From: Deltaproteobacteria bacterium
GTDB lineage: Bacteria > Desulfobacterota > Desulfobacteria > Desulfobacterales > JAFDFH01
Length of the DNA: 8,372 nt
Direction of reading: 5' to 3'
Assembly (NCBI GenBank): GCA_019309945.1
Contig: JAFDFH010000241.1
Span: forward strand, 1 to 8,372
Shown: piece by piece, positions 1 to 5,213 of the stretch
How the letters are laid out: each line of letters starts with the position of its first letter
Numbering within the stretch: the first letter of the stretch is position 1
Program-made: the position numbers and the translations under genes
The notes under the pieces: model-generated
The model's database searches: none
What the model saw: the letters and a program-made list of their open reading frames with translations, nothing else
Told to the model about the DNA's origin: nothing

Positions 1-187
1 AAGGAAAATGCAAAATACAACAACACGCAATTTCATCCGATAGTGCCTTAACGAAAGATAGAAGTTAATTGAAAACCGATCATAATATATTTTTCATACT
101 TTGTACCGCGGGATTGCAATCAGTGTACAAAATGAATTATTCTTGCCATTTTCGTTGAATTTGAGATCTGGCTCGCTGGACGGATAA

Positions 188-385
188 TTAATCGTTTTCT
201 TCGAATTTAGACAACCATTCTTTATTCATAAAACTCAAGGTTCTCTGCCCGCTGTCAAAGTCAAAATCATCATCTGTCAGTTCGAATCCGTTTTCCGCAA
301 GGCAAGCTTTTAAATCTGCTTCAAGTTCATCATAAATATTCACTTTTCTGATGTCGAAGTGCGTGTAAGTAATTTTTAATTCCAT
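188..385 (-). CDS. Small acidic hypothetical protein (65 aa)
   Basis: I do not recognise this protein. It is 65 residues long, soluble and strongly acidic in its second half, with an Asp run (TDDDFDFD) around residues 37-44 and an acidic C-terminus (KFEEND). No signal peptide or membrane segment is visible. The start is supported by a good Shine-Dalgarno (GGGAGG, 391-396 on the minus strand) five bases before the ATG, which is the best evidence that it is real. It stands alone, divergent from the ATPase gene across about 425 bp of intergenic DNA. The size and acidity would suit an antitoxin, anti-restriction or DNA-mimic protein, but nothing in the sequence proves any of these. Confidence 0.6.
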   Translation of the reverse strand: MELKITYTHFDIRKVNIYDELEADLKACLAENGFELTDDDFDFDSGQRTLSFMNKEWLSKFEEND

Positions 386-463
386 AGGGGCCTCCCGGTA
401 TCGATTTGAACTTTTCCTGTTTAACCACTTAACATATCATAATTTTGAACTATTTTCCGGTCT

Positions 464-540
464 AAACTTGATGAACTCGTAAAAAGTCTGATTTTGCTCG
501 ATGTCGCTCACAAAAGACTTTTTACGAAGCCGTCAAACTT
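464..540. repeat. Long intergenic palindrome (CGTAAAAAGTCT arms)
   Basis: A perfect 12-bp inverted repeat, CGTAAAAAGTCT at 478-489 and AGACTTTTTACG at 515-526, is separated by 25 bases. Outside these arms the symmetry continues imperfectly for about 14-17 bases on each side (AAACTTGATG against the complement of CGTCAAACTT). The whole structure could fold into a long hairpin in RNA from either strand. It lies between the divergent 65-aa gene and the ATPase gene. From its form it is probably a dispersed REP/MITE-like palindrome, although this window contains only one copy. A role as a terminator is not obvious. Confidence 0.6.
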
Positions 541-591
541 ACGGTAAAAAATATTTAGACTGCTAAATCCTTTTCATTTAAATCCAGAAAC

Positions 592-620
592 ACTGTTAAT
601 GATTGAATTCGTTCTTCAAC
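592..620 (-). repeat. Degenerate CRISPR-like repeat, copy A
   Basis: The last 11 bases (CGTTCTTCAAC, 610-620) match exactly the end of the 37-nt repeat at 1991-2027. The bases before them (GTTAATGATT) match loosely with a one-base shift. The other half of the repeat is not convincing. Decay of a terminal repeat is common in CRISPR arrays, and the 40-base interval to the next repeat piece at 661 fits a spacer. Against this, the similarity to the 1991-2027 copy continues for about 12 bases beyond the repeat end, which a real spacer would not do. Confidence 0.35.
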
Positions 621-660
621 CTGACCCCTAACCCCTGATCCCCGACACCTGCTTTTATGC
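621..660. other. Spacer-sized G-rich block with telomere-like GGGGTTA units
   Basis: Forty bases separate the end of repeat copy A from the start of repeat piece B. On the minus strand it contains GGGGATCA, GGGGTTA and GGGGTCAGG in series, three runs of four Gs. It could be a spacer or a low-complexity intergenic element. The tandem structure and a partial copy next to the repeat at 2027 (TGGCCCCTAATCC) favour the second. No coding potential is seen. Confidence 0.4.
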
Positions 661-678
661 GTTTCAATCCTTGTTTTA
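661..678 (-). repeat. CRISPR-like repeat fragment, copy B (half repeat)
   Basis: GTTTCAATCCTTGTTTTA is identical over 17 bases to the first half of the 37-nt repeat at 1991-2027, differing only in the first base. Read on the minus strand it ends AAGGATTGAAAC, the classical 3' end of many CRISPR repeats. After base 678 the match stops abruptly and the AT-rich upstream region of the ATPase gene begins. The missing 19-base half may be the degenerate piece at 1936-1954. Confidence 0.5.
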
Positions 679-715
679 CATGAAATTATCTTTCGGATTT
701 CATTATTTAAAAGTA

Positions 716-745
716 TTGACAATACATATTAAATTAATTTATTAT
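716..745 (+). promoter_or_regulatory. Putative sigma70 promoter of the ATPase gene
   Basis: A consensus -35 box TTGACA (716-721) is followed after 18 bases by TATTAT (740-745) as -10 box, in a very AT-rich stretch. Transcription would start near 752 and give a leader of about 60 bases before the ATG at 812. It is the best promoter match I found by eye in the window, and it lies on the ATPase side of the repeat fragment at 661-678, so the gene appears to carry its own promoter. Confidence 0.5.
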
Positions 746-811
746 ACACACGAAGTTACTAACAGAAGATATATTATTAATTCGCAATTTATTACTAGCC
801 GAATATAAATC

Positions 812-1924
812 ATGAAAAACCCTTTTAGTTATACAACGATTGTAACGGGTGCTGCTTTTTGTGATCGGAAAACAGAAATAGCCGATTTGATGAATTTTAT
901 CAAAAATTCTCAAAATGTGCTTATTTTTTCTCATAGAAGGTATGGAAAAACTTCTTTAATCTTTAACGTCTTTAAAAAGGCACAGCGTCAGAAGCCTAAA
1001 ATCGACACGCTGCATGTCGATTTATATGGGACCTTGTCCGAAAGAGAATTCATATCTGCTGTCCTATCAAGTTTAAGCCAGATAGAGTCTAAAATAGAAA
1101 GATTGGTAAACCTTATAAAAAATTCCCTTAAAAATGTAAAAATCGGGTGGTCTATCGATCCTGTTGCAGGCACACCGTCAAGTCTTTCCATTTCCTTTGA
1201 ATCGGGCTACGATATGACAATGCTCGATAGCGTGATGGAAATGCTCCATCGATTATCCGAAAAGCGCAAATTGGTTGTTGTTTTTGATGAATTTCAAGAG
1301 ATCGCCAATTACGGACAACAAGGGTTTGAAAAGCGGCTTCGCAAGAATATACAACTTCACCAGAATATATCCTATATTTTTTGCGGAAGTCAGCGCCATA
1401 TCTTGTCTGAAATTTTTAATGATAAAAATAGAGCGTTTTATAGGTTGGCGGCAAGTTATCCGCTTGATAAAATATCCACTAAAGATTATTTGCCGTGGGT
1501 TAGCAGGCTGTTTGCGAAAAAGGGAGCCAAGCTGAATCCGGATATCATTAAAGCGGTGATAAACCGATGCGAAAATCATCCTATGTATGTCCAACAGTTT
1601 CTTTATTTTTTATGGGATGAAGATGATTTTTCGGTTGAAACCTTAAATCAGGTTGAAATTAAAATTCTGCAAAGGCATTATCATGAATTTTTAAATCTTT
1701 GGGAATCACTGACCATTAACCAGAAAAAAACACTTAAATTGATACTCTCCACTAAAGGTGAGGAGATCTTCTATGCCAAGGCGATCCAATCCGTTGACCT
1801 TAAAGCCGGTTCTCAGGTTACACGAGCCTTAGAGGTGCTGATAAGAAGAAATATCGTGTCTAAAAACAAAGTTTACCAAATCCAGGATGTTATGTTTGAA
1901 AAGTGGATACAGACTTTTTTATAA
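812..1924 (+). CDS. AAA+/STAND-type ATPase with C-terminal winged helix
   Basis: This 370-aa protein has the layout of the archaeal-type ATPase (MNS/STAND-related) family. It has a short N-terminal lead with a conserved-looking CDRKTEI element (residues 17-23), then a Walker A variant SHRRYGKTSL (40-49) with GKT at 45-47. A Walker B LVVVFDEFQEI lies at 154-164, and a sensor-like SYIFCGSQRH at 187-196 is followed by NRAFYRLA (206-213). The C-terminal part (about 295-370) looks like a winged-helix domain. The first Gly of the P-loop is replaced by Ser/His, as in many GxRRxGKTS members. No Shine-Dalgarno precedes the ATG, but a strong promoter lies upstream. The gene is AT-rich and Lys/Ile-rich, unlike the BRO-Fic gene, and is the only large gene on the plus strand, flanked on both sides by CRISPR-like repeat pieces. 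Partner and biological role are unknown; defence or toxin control is a guess from context. Confidence 0.88.
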   Translation: MKNPFSYTTIVTGAAFCDRKTEIADLMNFIKNSQNVLIFSHRRYGKTSLIFNVFKKAQRQKPKIDTLHVDLYGTLSEREFISAVLSSLSQIESKIERLVNLIKNSLKNVKIGWSIDPVAGTPSSLSISFESGYDMTMLDSVMEMLHRLSEKRKLVVVFDEFQEIANYGQQGFEKRLRKNIQLHQNISYIFCGSQRHILSEIFNDKNRAFYRLAASYPLDKISTKDYLPWVSRLFAKKGAKLNPDIIKAVINRCENHPMYVQQFLYFLWDEDDFSVETLNQVEIKILQRHYHEFLNLWESLTINQKKTLKLILSTKGEEIFYAKAIQSVDLKAGSQVTRALEVLIRRNIVSKNKVYQIQDVMFEKWIQTFL

Positions 1925-1935
1925 GCAGCTATTTA

Positions 1936-1954
1936 AAGGATTACACTCTTCAAT
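1936..1954 (-). repeat. Degenerate CRISPR-like half repeat, copy C
   Basis: The bases from AAGGATT to CTTCAAT match 13 of 19 positions in the second half of the 37-nt repeat at 1991-2027. Together with the 18-base piece at 661-678 it would rebuild one repeat of exactly 37 bases, as if the ATPase cassette had been inserted into a repeat. The interval to the next repeat (1955-1990, 36 bases) is spacer-sized but is built of GGTAATG-like heptamers on the minus strand. The identity is low, so this is tentative. Confidence 0.3.
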
Positions 1955-1990
1955 TCTATTACCCATCACCCATTACCTTCGGATAACCGC

Positions 1991-2027
1991 TTTTCAATCC
2001 TTGTTTTAATGGATTCCGTTCTTCAAC
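1991..2027 (-). CRISPR. Single 37-nt CRISPR-like repeat, copy D
   Basis: On the minus strand the element starts GTTGAAGAACGG, continues through AATCCATTAAAACAAG and ends GGATTGAAAA. This form, with a GTTG start and an ATTGAAA(C) end and 36-37 nt long, is typical of type I/III repeats and differs from the I-C repeat next to it. Its halves recur at 661-678 (17 of 18 bases), 610-620 (11 of 11) and 1936-1954 (13 of 19). The spacing between copies is 40 and 36 bases. I read it as the remnant of a second, non-I-C array in the same orientation as the I-C one. It could instead be another dispersed repeat, because some similarity continues beyond its GTTG end. Confidence 0.5.
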
Positions 2028-2035
2028 TGGCCCCT

Positions 2036-2062
2036 AATCCACGCCCCCGCACGGGGGGCGAC
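2036..2062 (-). CRISPR. Type I-C CRISPR repeat remnant (27 of 32 nt)
   Basis: On the minus strand the sequence is GTCGCCCCCC followed by GTGCGGGGGC and GTGGATT, the first 27 bases of the well-known type I-C repeat. The final GAAAC is missing and replaced by AGGGG. The repeat can form the typical hairpin with CGCCCCC and GGGGGCG arms. No second I-C repeat follows. It directly abuts the cas2 fragment, so the cas2 3' end and the array leader have been lost. Its position and orientation downstream of cas4-cas2 are those of an I-C array. Confidence 0.8.
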
Positions 2063-2194
2063 CTTTTCAAGCTTTATTTCATTAATCAGTTTTTGGCGTA
2101 AAGCCGTCCATTGAGCTGGATCAACAATGCACTCGAAAACGGAATATTGAACCCGCTGTCCATAATTTTGACAAACTTTTGCCACCCTTCGCAA
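2063..2194 (-). pseudogene. cas2: cas2 internal fragment (type I-C), both ends deleted
   Basis: In the frame starting at the TTG at 2192-2194 the sequence reads LRRVAKVCQNYGQRVQ, then YSVFECIVDPAQWTALR, then a helix ending IKLEK. This is the core of the CRISPR adaptation endoribonuclease-fold protein Cas2. About 44 of the usual 95-100 residues remain. The N-terminal beta strand with the catalytic Asp and the C-terminal part that docks Cas1 are absent. The left junction is with cas4 at about 2192-2196, in a different frame. The right junction is with the I-C repeat at 2062, so that the frame reads on into the repeat as VAPRAGAW. No functional Cas2 can be made from it. Confidence 0.82.
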
Positions 2195-2532
2195 TCGGCG
2201 CTGCCCTTTTTAGGTCTGCCGCGCTTGTATTCCACCGGGAATGGTTGCCATTTTTCCTTTGTTGTTTTTTCGACGGCAAGGTGAAATTCGACAACATCAG
2301 CCTTGCCGATCAATCCAAGCCGGAGCGACCGCAATGGCATACCGTACTCAATACGGATCTTGCCTCTGGATTCCCTATTTCCTGTGTCAACCCGCTCATG
2401 CATAATTCTGCCTTCAGCAGTGTATAGGTTTTCGATCCAAAGCTGCTCAACATGGATCAAGGCGCACTGCCTTTCGCAAAAAATTAAGTGCTGCAAAGCA
2501 GATAGTGGTATGAGGTCGTCTTCGGAATACAT
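2194..2532 (-). pseudogene. cas4: cas4 N-terminal fragment (RecB-like CRISPR nuclease)
   Basis: The first 113 codons encode a recognisable Cas4. PLSALQHLIFCERQCALIH (residues 9-27) carries the N-terminal iron-sulphur cysteine region. MHERVD holds the RecB motif His, GKADVVEFH the motif II Asp, and PVEYKRGRPKKGSAD the motif III E-x-K. Intact Cas4 has about 200 residues, and the C-terminal cysteine cluster should follow GSAD. Instead the DNA switches to cas2 at about 2192-2196, and the frame runs 35 codons out of frame through cas2 to a stop at 2086. The 148-aa product lacks the other half of the Fe-S cluster and is unlikely to be active. The ATG at 2532 lies 46 bases after the BRO-Fic stop and has no clear ribosome site. 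Confidence 0.82.
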
Positions 2533-2578
2533 ATCGCTACTTGTTACCCAATTTATTGCCTATATTAATTGTTATTAC

Positions 2579-4324
2579 CTAATTCCCGGTTTTATTCCAT
2601 TTTGCATTTCTGCCACGGCCAAGGCATTCAATAAGCCCTTGCGCCTGAAGGTCTTTGAGCACCCTGCGTATCATATCAATACCAACACCGGGACATTTCC
2701 GCAGTATATCGGCAACACTGAAATCACCGGGGAAACTTTTAACGGCATCTTGAACCATTGCTGTCTTCTCACCCCTTGGTTGAGGCAGCCTGCCCAACCT
2801 TTCTTCAAATTCTTTGTAAGCGCTCTTGAGTATGAAACAGACAAAATTGATATAATGCCAAGGGTCGTGTTTGCCTTCATGCCATCCTTCTGAACTCAGC
2901 TTTAATGTTTCGTAATATCTTTCCTTGTTCTGCTCGATAAGGCGTTCGAGACTTATATATCTTCCGACCTCAATTTCCAGATGATAGCTCTGCAGAAGCA
3001 TCAGCAATCGGGAGACTCTACCGTTTCCGTCGCGGAATGGGTGTATGCACAGGAACTCCAGATTGAATGCCGCCAGCACTATTAGCGGATGGACCTTTGT
3101 TTCCTTTATGCATTCCTGCCATGAATCAATCAGTTCTTTCATGTAGAAAGAAGTTTTACCGGCCGGAACGGTTTGAAACCGTATGCTGGATGTACCATCC
3201 GGGCGTTTTTCGATGATGTCGCTATCTTTTTCTTTGTATTTACCGGCATCCCATATCTCGCCGCGTGTCAGATGATGCAATTTCTTGCAGGTGTTTTCCG
3301 TAAGGGGCAACTTTGATCCCGTATCATGTATGAGATTGAGCGCTTCTCGGTAGCCCCGAACCTCTTCCTCTGACCGGTCGAGAAGAAGCGATTTGCCAAA
3401 GATGATGGTGCCGATGCGCTTTTTATCTACCTCAACACCTTCAATGCGATTGGATGAAATCGCACTCTCAATAAGAGCATGCTCTTTCAGTGATTTCAGT
3501 CTCTGCGGCGACTGCCGTTCATTCTGAGGAATGTCCAAATAGTTCTCGGGGGTGACAACCTTCTTGCGGGTCTTTCGTTCCAGGTCTTTTCTCGCCTTTC
3601 CGGCAACCTCTCCACCCTTGTGAGCGGCACGCTTGCTTTCCTGAAAACCCTTTGCATCATCCACCCGCGTTATCTCAGTCGTAGCCGCCTCTCCAAGCAT
3701 GGAAAAAATCATTTCCAAATCGGTCATATGATCGCGGAGATTCTCGCGTTCCAGCCCCTTAAGCTTTTTGTGTTCGCCGGGCGTAACACCAAAAGCGGCT
3801 TTTGCGATCTCGGCGGTTAGTATCGCGTATTCCTTCTCGCGCCTTACCTCCCTCTTTTTCCACTCGTCTGTAAGCTCCTCCCTGATAGCGATGCCACGCA
3901 TTCGCTTCTCAATCCAGTCGTCAGAATAGCCTTTCGCCTTATACAGCGCCCGTGTCCGTTTCGTGGCCAACTCCGGGTCTTCGATTTCCTGCACCCGCTC
4001 ATAACCAACTTTCGCCTGCCAGCGTTTGAAGGGTTCGGCTTTGGGAGAGGGGATGGACTGGATAACGCGGAAAATGCCTTCTGTGTTGGCACAATTTGTT
4101 TTACGCATTTTGCCGTCAAGGGCTTTTAGACGAAGGGAGGTACAAATTGTACCCCAGTAGGAATTCAATTCCGAATCACGTTGTCGCATTTTTTTTATGT
4201 ATTGGCGGGGATCGGTGCTATCCGTCAATGCCTCAACAACATCGGCAACCGAAAACCACCACTCATTGTTGTGAATCGTCTTCCTGATTCCCTTACCTCT
4301 GAAGACAGCTATGCTTGTTTCCAT
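2579..4324 (-). CDS. BRO-N antirepressor domain fused to class II Fic AMP-transferase
   Basis: This 581-aa protein joins two families. Residues 1 to about 100 are a BRO-N (phage antirepressor-type DNA-binding) domain (SIAVFRGKGIRKTIHNNEWW, NTEGIFRVIQSIPSPKAEPF). Residues about 100-265 are the helical region normally found in stand-alone BRO-N proteins, which usually stop soon after the TPENYL element seen here at 258-263. The same frame then enters a Fic domain. S291-NRI-E295-G296 fits the N-terminal inhibitory motif (S/T)xxxE(G/N) of class II Fic proteins. The catalytic loop HPFRDGNGRVSR (428-439) is complete, with His428 as the expected base for transfer of AMP to a target hydroxyl. A C-terminal winged helix (about 534-578) ends in LGRGRNAKW. 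The ATG at 4324 is preferred over a TTG 15 bases upstream because AGGAGG sits just before it. All key residues are present, so an active, self-inhibited enzyme is likely. The target and what BRO-N binds are unknown. Confidence 0.9.
   Translation of the reverse strand: METSIAVFRGKGIRKTIHNNEWWFSVADVVEALTDSTDPRQYIKKMRQRDSELNSYWGTICTSLRLKALDGKMRKTNCANTEGIFRVIQSIPSPKAEPFKRWQAKVGYERVQEIEDPELATKRTRALYKAKGYSDDWIEKRMRGIAIREELTDEWKKREVRREKEYAILTAEIAKAAFGVTPGEHKKLKGLERENLRDHMTDLEMIFSMLGEAATTEITRVDDAKGFQESKRAAHKGGEVAGKARKDLERKTRKKVVTPENYLDIPQNERQSPQRLKSLKEHALIESAISSNRIEGVEVDKKRIGTIIFGKSLLLDRSEEEVRGYREALNLIHDTGSKLPLTENTCKKLHHLTRGEIWDAGKYKEKDSDIIEKRPDGTSSIRFQTVPAGKTSFYMKELIDSWQECIKETKVHPLIVLAAFNLEFLCIHPFRDGNGRVSRLLMLLQSYHLEIEVGRYISLERLIEQNKERYYETLKLSSEGWHEGKHDPWHYINFVCFILKSAYKEFEERLGRLPQPRGEKTAMVQDAVKSFPGDFSVADILRKCPGVGIDMIRRVLKDLQAQGLIECLGRGRNAKWNKTGN
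4139..4153. promoter_or_regulatory. 15-bp perfect palindrome inside BRO-N coding DNA
   Basis: GGTACAA, a central A, then TTGTACC form a perfect inverted repeat inside the BRO-N part of the fusion gene, about 170 bases after its start. The core ACAAATTGT is identical to the centre of the 21-bp palindrome at 7596-7616. It may be an operator bound by the protein itself or a coincidence of coding sequence. Confidence 0.25.
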
Positions 4325-4326
4325 TT

Positions 4327-4334
4327 CACCTCCT
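4327..4334 (-). promoter_or_regulatory. Strong ribosome binding site deciding the BRO-Fic start
   Basis: AGGAGGTG on the minus strand lies two bases before the ATG at 4324. It sits inside the longer frame that opens with TTG at 4337-4339, so the ATG and not the TTG is the likely start. Confidence 0.7.
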
Positions 4335-4393
4335 GCCAATCAAAAACCCAAATTGAGCGATTTCCAAGTTTGCCGCAGATACAAGGAAAATGT

Positions 4394-4422
4394 CGTTCCG
4401 CCATAGTCGTCTATGCGGGACG
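4394..4422. repeat. Compact hairpin, REP-like
   Basis: CGTTCCGCCATAG and CTATGCGGGACG pair around a four-base loop (TCGT) with one bulged C and one G-T pair, giving a stem of about 12 bp. No run of Ts follows on either strand, so it is not a standard terminator. It lies about 70 bases upstream of the BRO-Fic start and may be a REP-type element or an mRNA leader structure. Confidence 0.45.
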
Positions 4423-4465
4423 GCATTTGACGCTGTAGATGTGGTGAAATCGGAAATCCCGAAGG

Positions 4466-4543
4466 GTTTTAAATTTTGGAAATTCAAATCAACAGAATTC
4501 CCTAAATATATTATTAAATTTAATCATTTCTAAAATTTAAAAC
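4466..4543. repeat. AT-rich 18-bp inverted repeat
   Basis: GTTTTAAATTTTGGAAAT (4466-4483) and ATTTCTAAAATTTAAAAC (4526-4543) are inverted repeats matching at 17 of 18 positions. The remaining pair is G-T, which still pairs in RNA. They enclose 42 AT-rich bases. The form is that of a small MITE-like palindrome. No target-site duplication is evident. Confidence 0.5.
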
Positions 4544-4547
4544 GCTC

Positions 4548-4577
4548 GGCTTGGGAAGAATAAATATCTCCCAGGCC
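4548..4577 (-). terminator. Possible terminator hairpin of the Doc operon
   Basis: On the minus strand GGCCTGGGA and TCCCAAGCC pair at 8 of 9 positions plus a G-T pair, around a 12-base loop. TTTT follows five bases later. It lies about 200 bases beyond the Doc stop. The T run is short and offset, so this is only a weak candidate for rho-independent termination. Confidence 0.3.
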
Positions 4578-4776
4578 CTACAGTCGCCCCGAACAAGTTC
4601 CGGAGGCCATGCACCCTTTGCTCACGCCGTAGGCGTGATTTTGTTTACCGCGCCGCGCTACCTGAACCATCTGATCATGGGCCCGAGAGTACTTTGAAAT
4701 GAACCGGTAGCTAAAACGCCACGGTCCTCTCTCGCCTTGTTTGACCTGTATCTCTATCCAGTTATTATTCGTAATA
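4578..4776 (-). other. Unassigned open frame after the Doc gene
   Basis: One minus-strand frame stays open for about 65 codons from inside the Doc gene to a TAG at 4578-4580. It reads NNNWIEIQVKQGERGPWRF and then SYRFISKYSRAHDQM. No start codon with a ribosome site was found, and I do not recognise the peptide. It may be the tail of a decayed gene or chance. The +1 frame over the same DNA gives nothing better. Confidence 0.25.
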
Positions 4777-5211
4777 TTAGTCCGAAATTGCCATCAATGT
4801 TTTCAGTTTCAAACTTTCACGTGCCATATCATCTTCAATGACAGCGCAGATAATCTCTTTTAGCAGGTCTTTATCAATTTTTCCCGTTGCGACATGATAG
4901 CTGATATTTTCCATCTCATTGATAAACCGCTTAGTAACGAAAACATAACCGTTCAGCAATAAGAATTGGGCACCTAATGAAATAGCGATCCGTTTGTTTC
5001 CGTCTTCAAAACAATGGAATTTACAGGCCCCTAAAAAGAGATGGGTCAGTTTGTCTTCAAAAGCCGGATAGTAGTCATCGTTTTGGATATGGCAAAGAAC
5101 ACTTTCGAGCCTTCCCATATCCAATTTTCCCACCGCTCCGCCACCGCTGACCTCAACGGTTTTCTGATGTACTTCCATGGCTTGTTCAAGCGTAGGGTAA
5201 ACAAATTCCAT
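4777..5211 (-). CDS. doc: Doc-type Fic toxin (death-on-curing family)
   Basis: This 144-aa protein has the length and layout of Doc family toxins. Its catalytic loop is HCFEDGNKRIAISL (66-79), the Doc/Fic signature H-x-F-x-x-G/A-N-K-R with Cys in place of the usual Pro. Lys-Arg after Asn is the Doc form. Phage P1 Doc phosphorylates elongation factor Tu and stops translation. Whether this protein phosphorylates or AMPylates cannot be read from the sequence, because Gly71 (Ala in P1 Doc) is closer to canonical Fic. The ATG follows the upstream stop by two bases (TAA-TA-ATG), and the ribosome site AAAGGAA lies inside the upstream gene, so the two are translationally coupled. The upstream DNA-binding protein takes the place of Phd as likely antitoxin and repressor. 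No separate (S/T)xxxE(G/N) inhibitory motif was found in Doc itself. Confidence 0.85.
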   Translation of the reverse strand: MEFVYPTLEQAMEVHQKTVEVSGGGAVGKLDMGRLESVLCHIQNDDYYPAFEDKLTHLFLGACKFHCFEDGNKRIAISLGAQFLLLNGYVFVTKRFINEMENISYHVATGKIDKDLLKEIICAVIEDDMARESLKLKTLMAISD

Positions 5212-5213
5212 TA

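Larger units (their letters stand above)
4325..4776. other. Intergenic region between BRO-Fic and the Doc operon
   Basis: About 450 bases without a supported gene. From left to right on the plus strand it contains the BRO-Fic ribosome site, a compact hairpin (4394-4422), an AT-rich inverted repeat (4466-4543), a GC-rich hairpin (4548-4577) and an open minus-strand frame of unknown origin (4578-4776). I see no convincing -35/-10 pair for the BRO-Fic gene. Confidence 0.6.

Noticed and set aside
100..131. TTTGTAC/GTACAAA inverted repeat
   Set aside because: Arms of only 7 bp with an 18-base gap; too weak in AT-rich DNA to call an operator.
1955..1990. Genuine CRISPR spacer
   Set aside because: Spacer-sized, but made of GGTAATG-like tandem heptamers on the minus strand, so I do not call it a spacer with confidence.
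2006..2062. C-terminal tail VAPRAGAW of a Cas2-like protein
   Set aside because: It is a translated CRISPR repeat, not protein sequence.
2086..2193. Novel C-terminus of Cas4 (from CEGWQKF to YAKN)
   Set aside because: It is cas2 read in the wrong frame, not a new domain.
2303..2893. 196-aa plus-strand open frame
   Set aside because: It lies opposite the cas4 fragment and the BRO-Fic 3' end, has no ribosome site, and its composition (Ser/Cys/Phe-rich) is that of an antisense shadow.
4337..4339. TTG start for BRO-Fic giving five more residues
   Set aside because: The extra codons overlap the strong AGGAGG site that serves the ATG at 4324.
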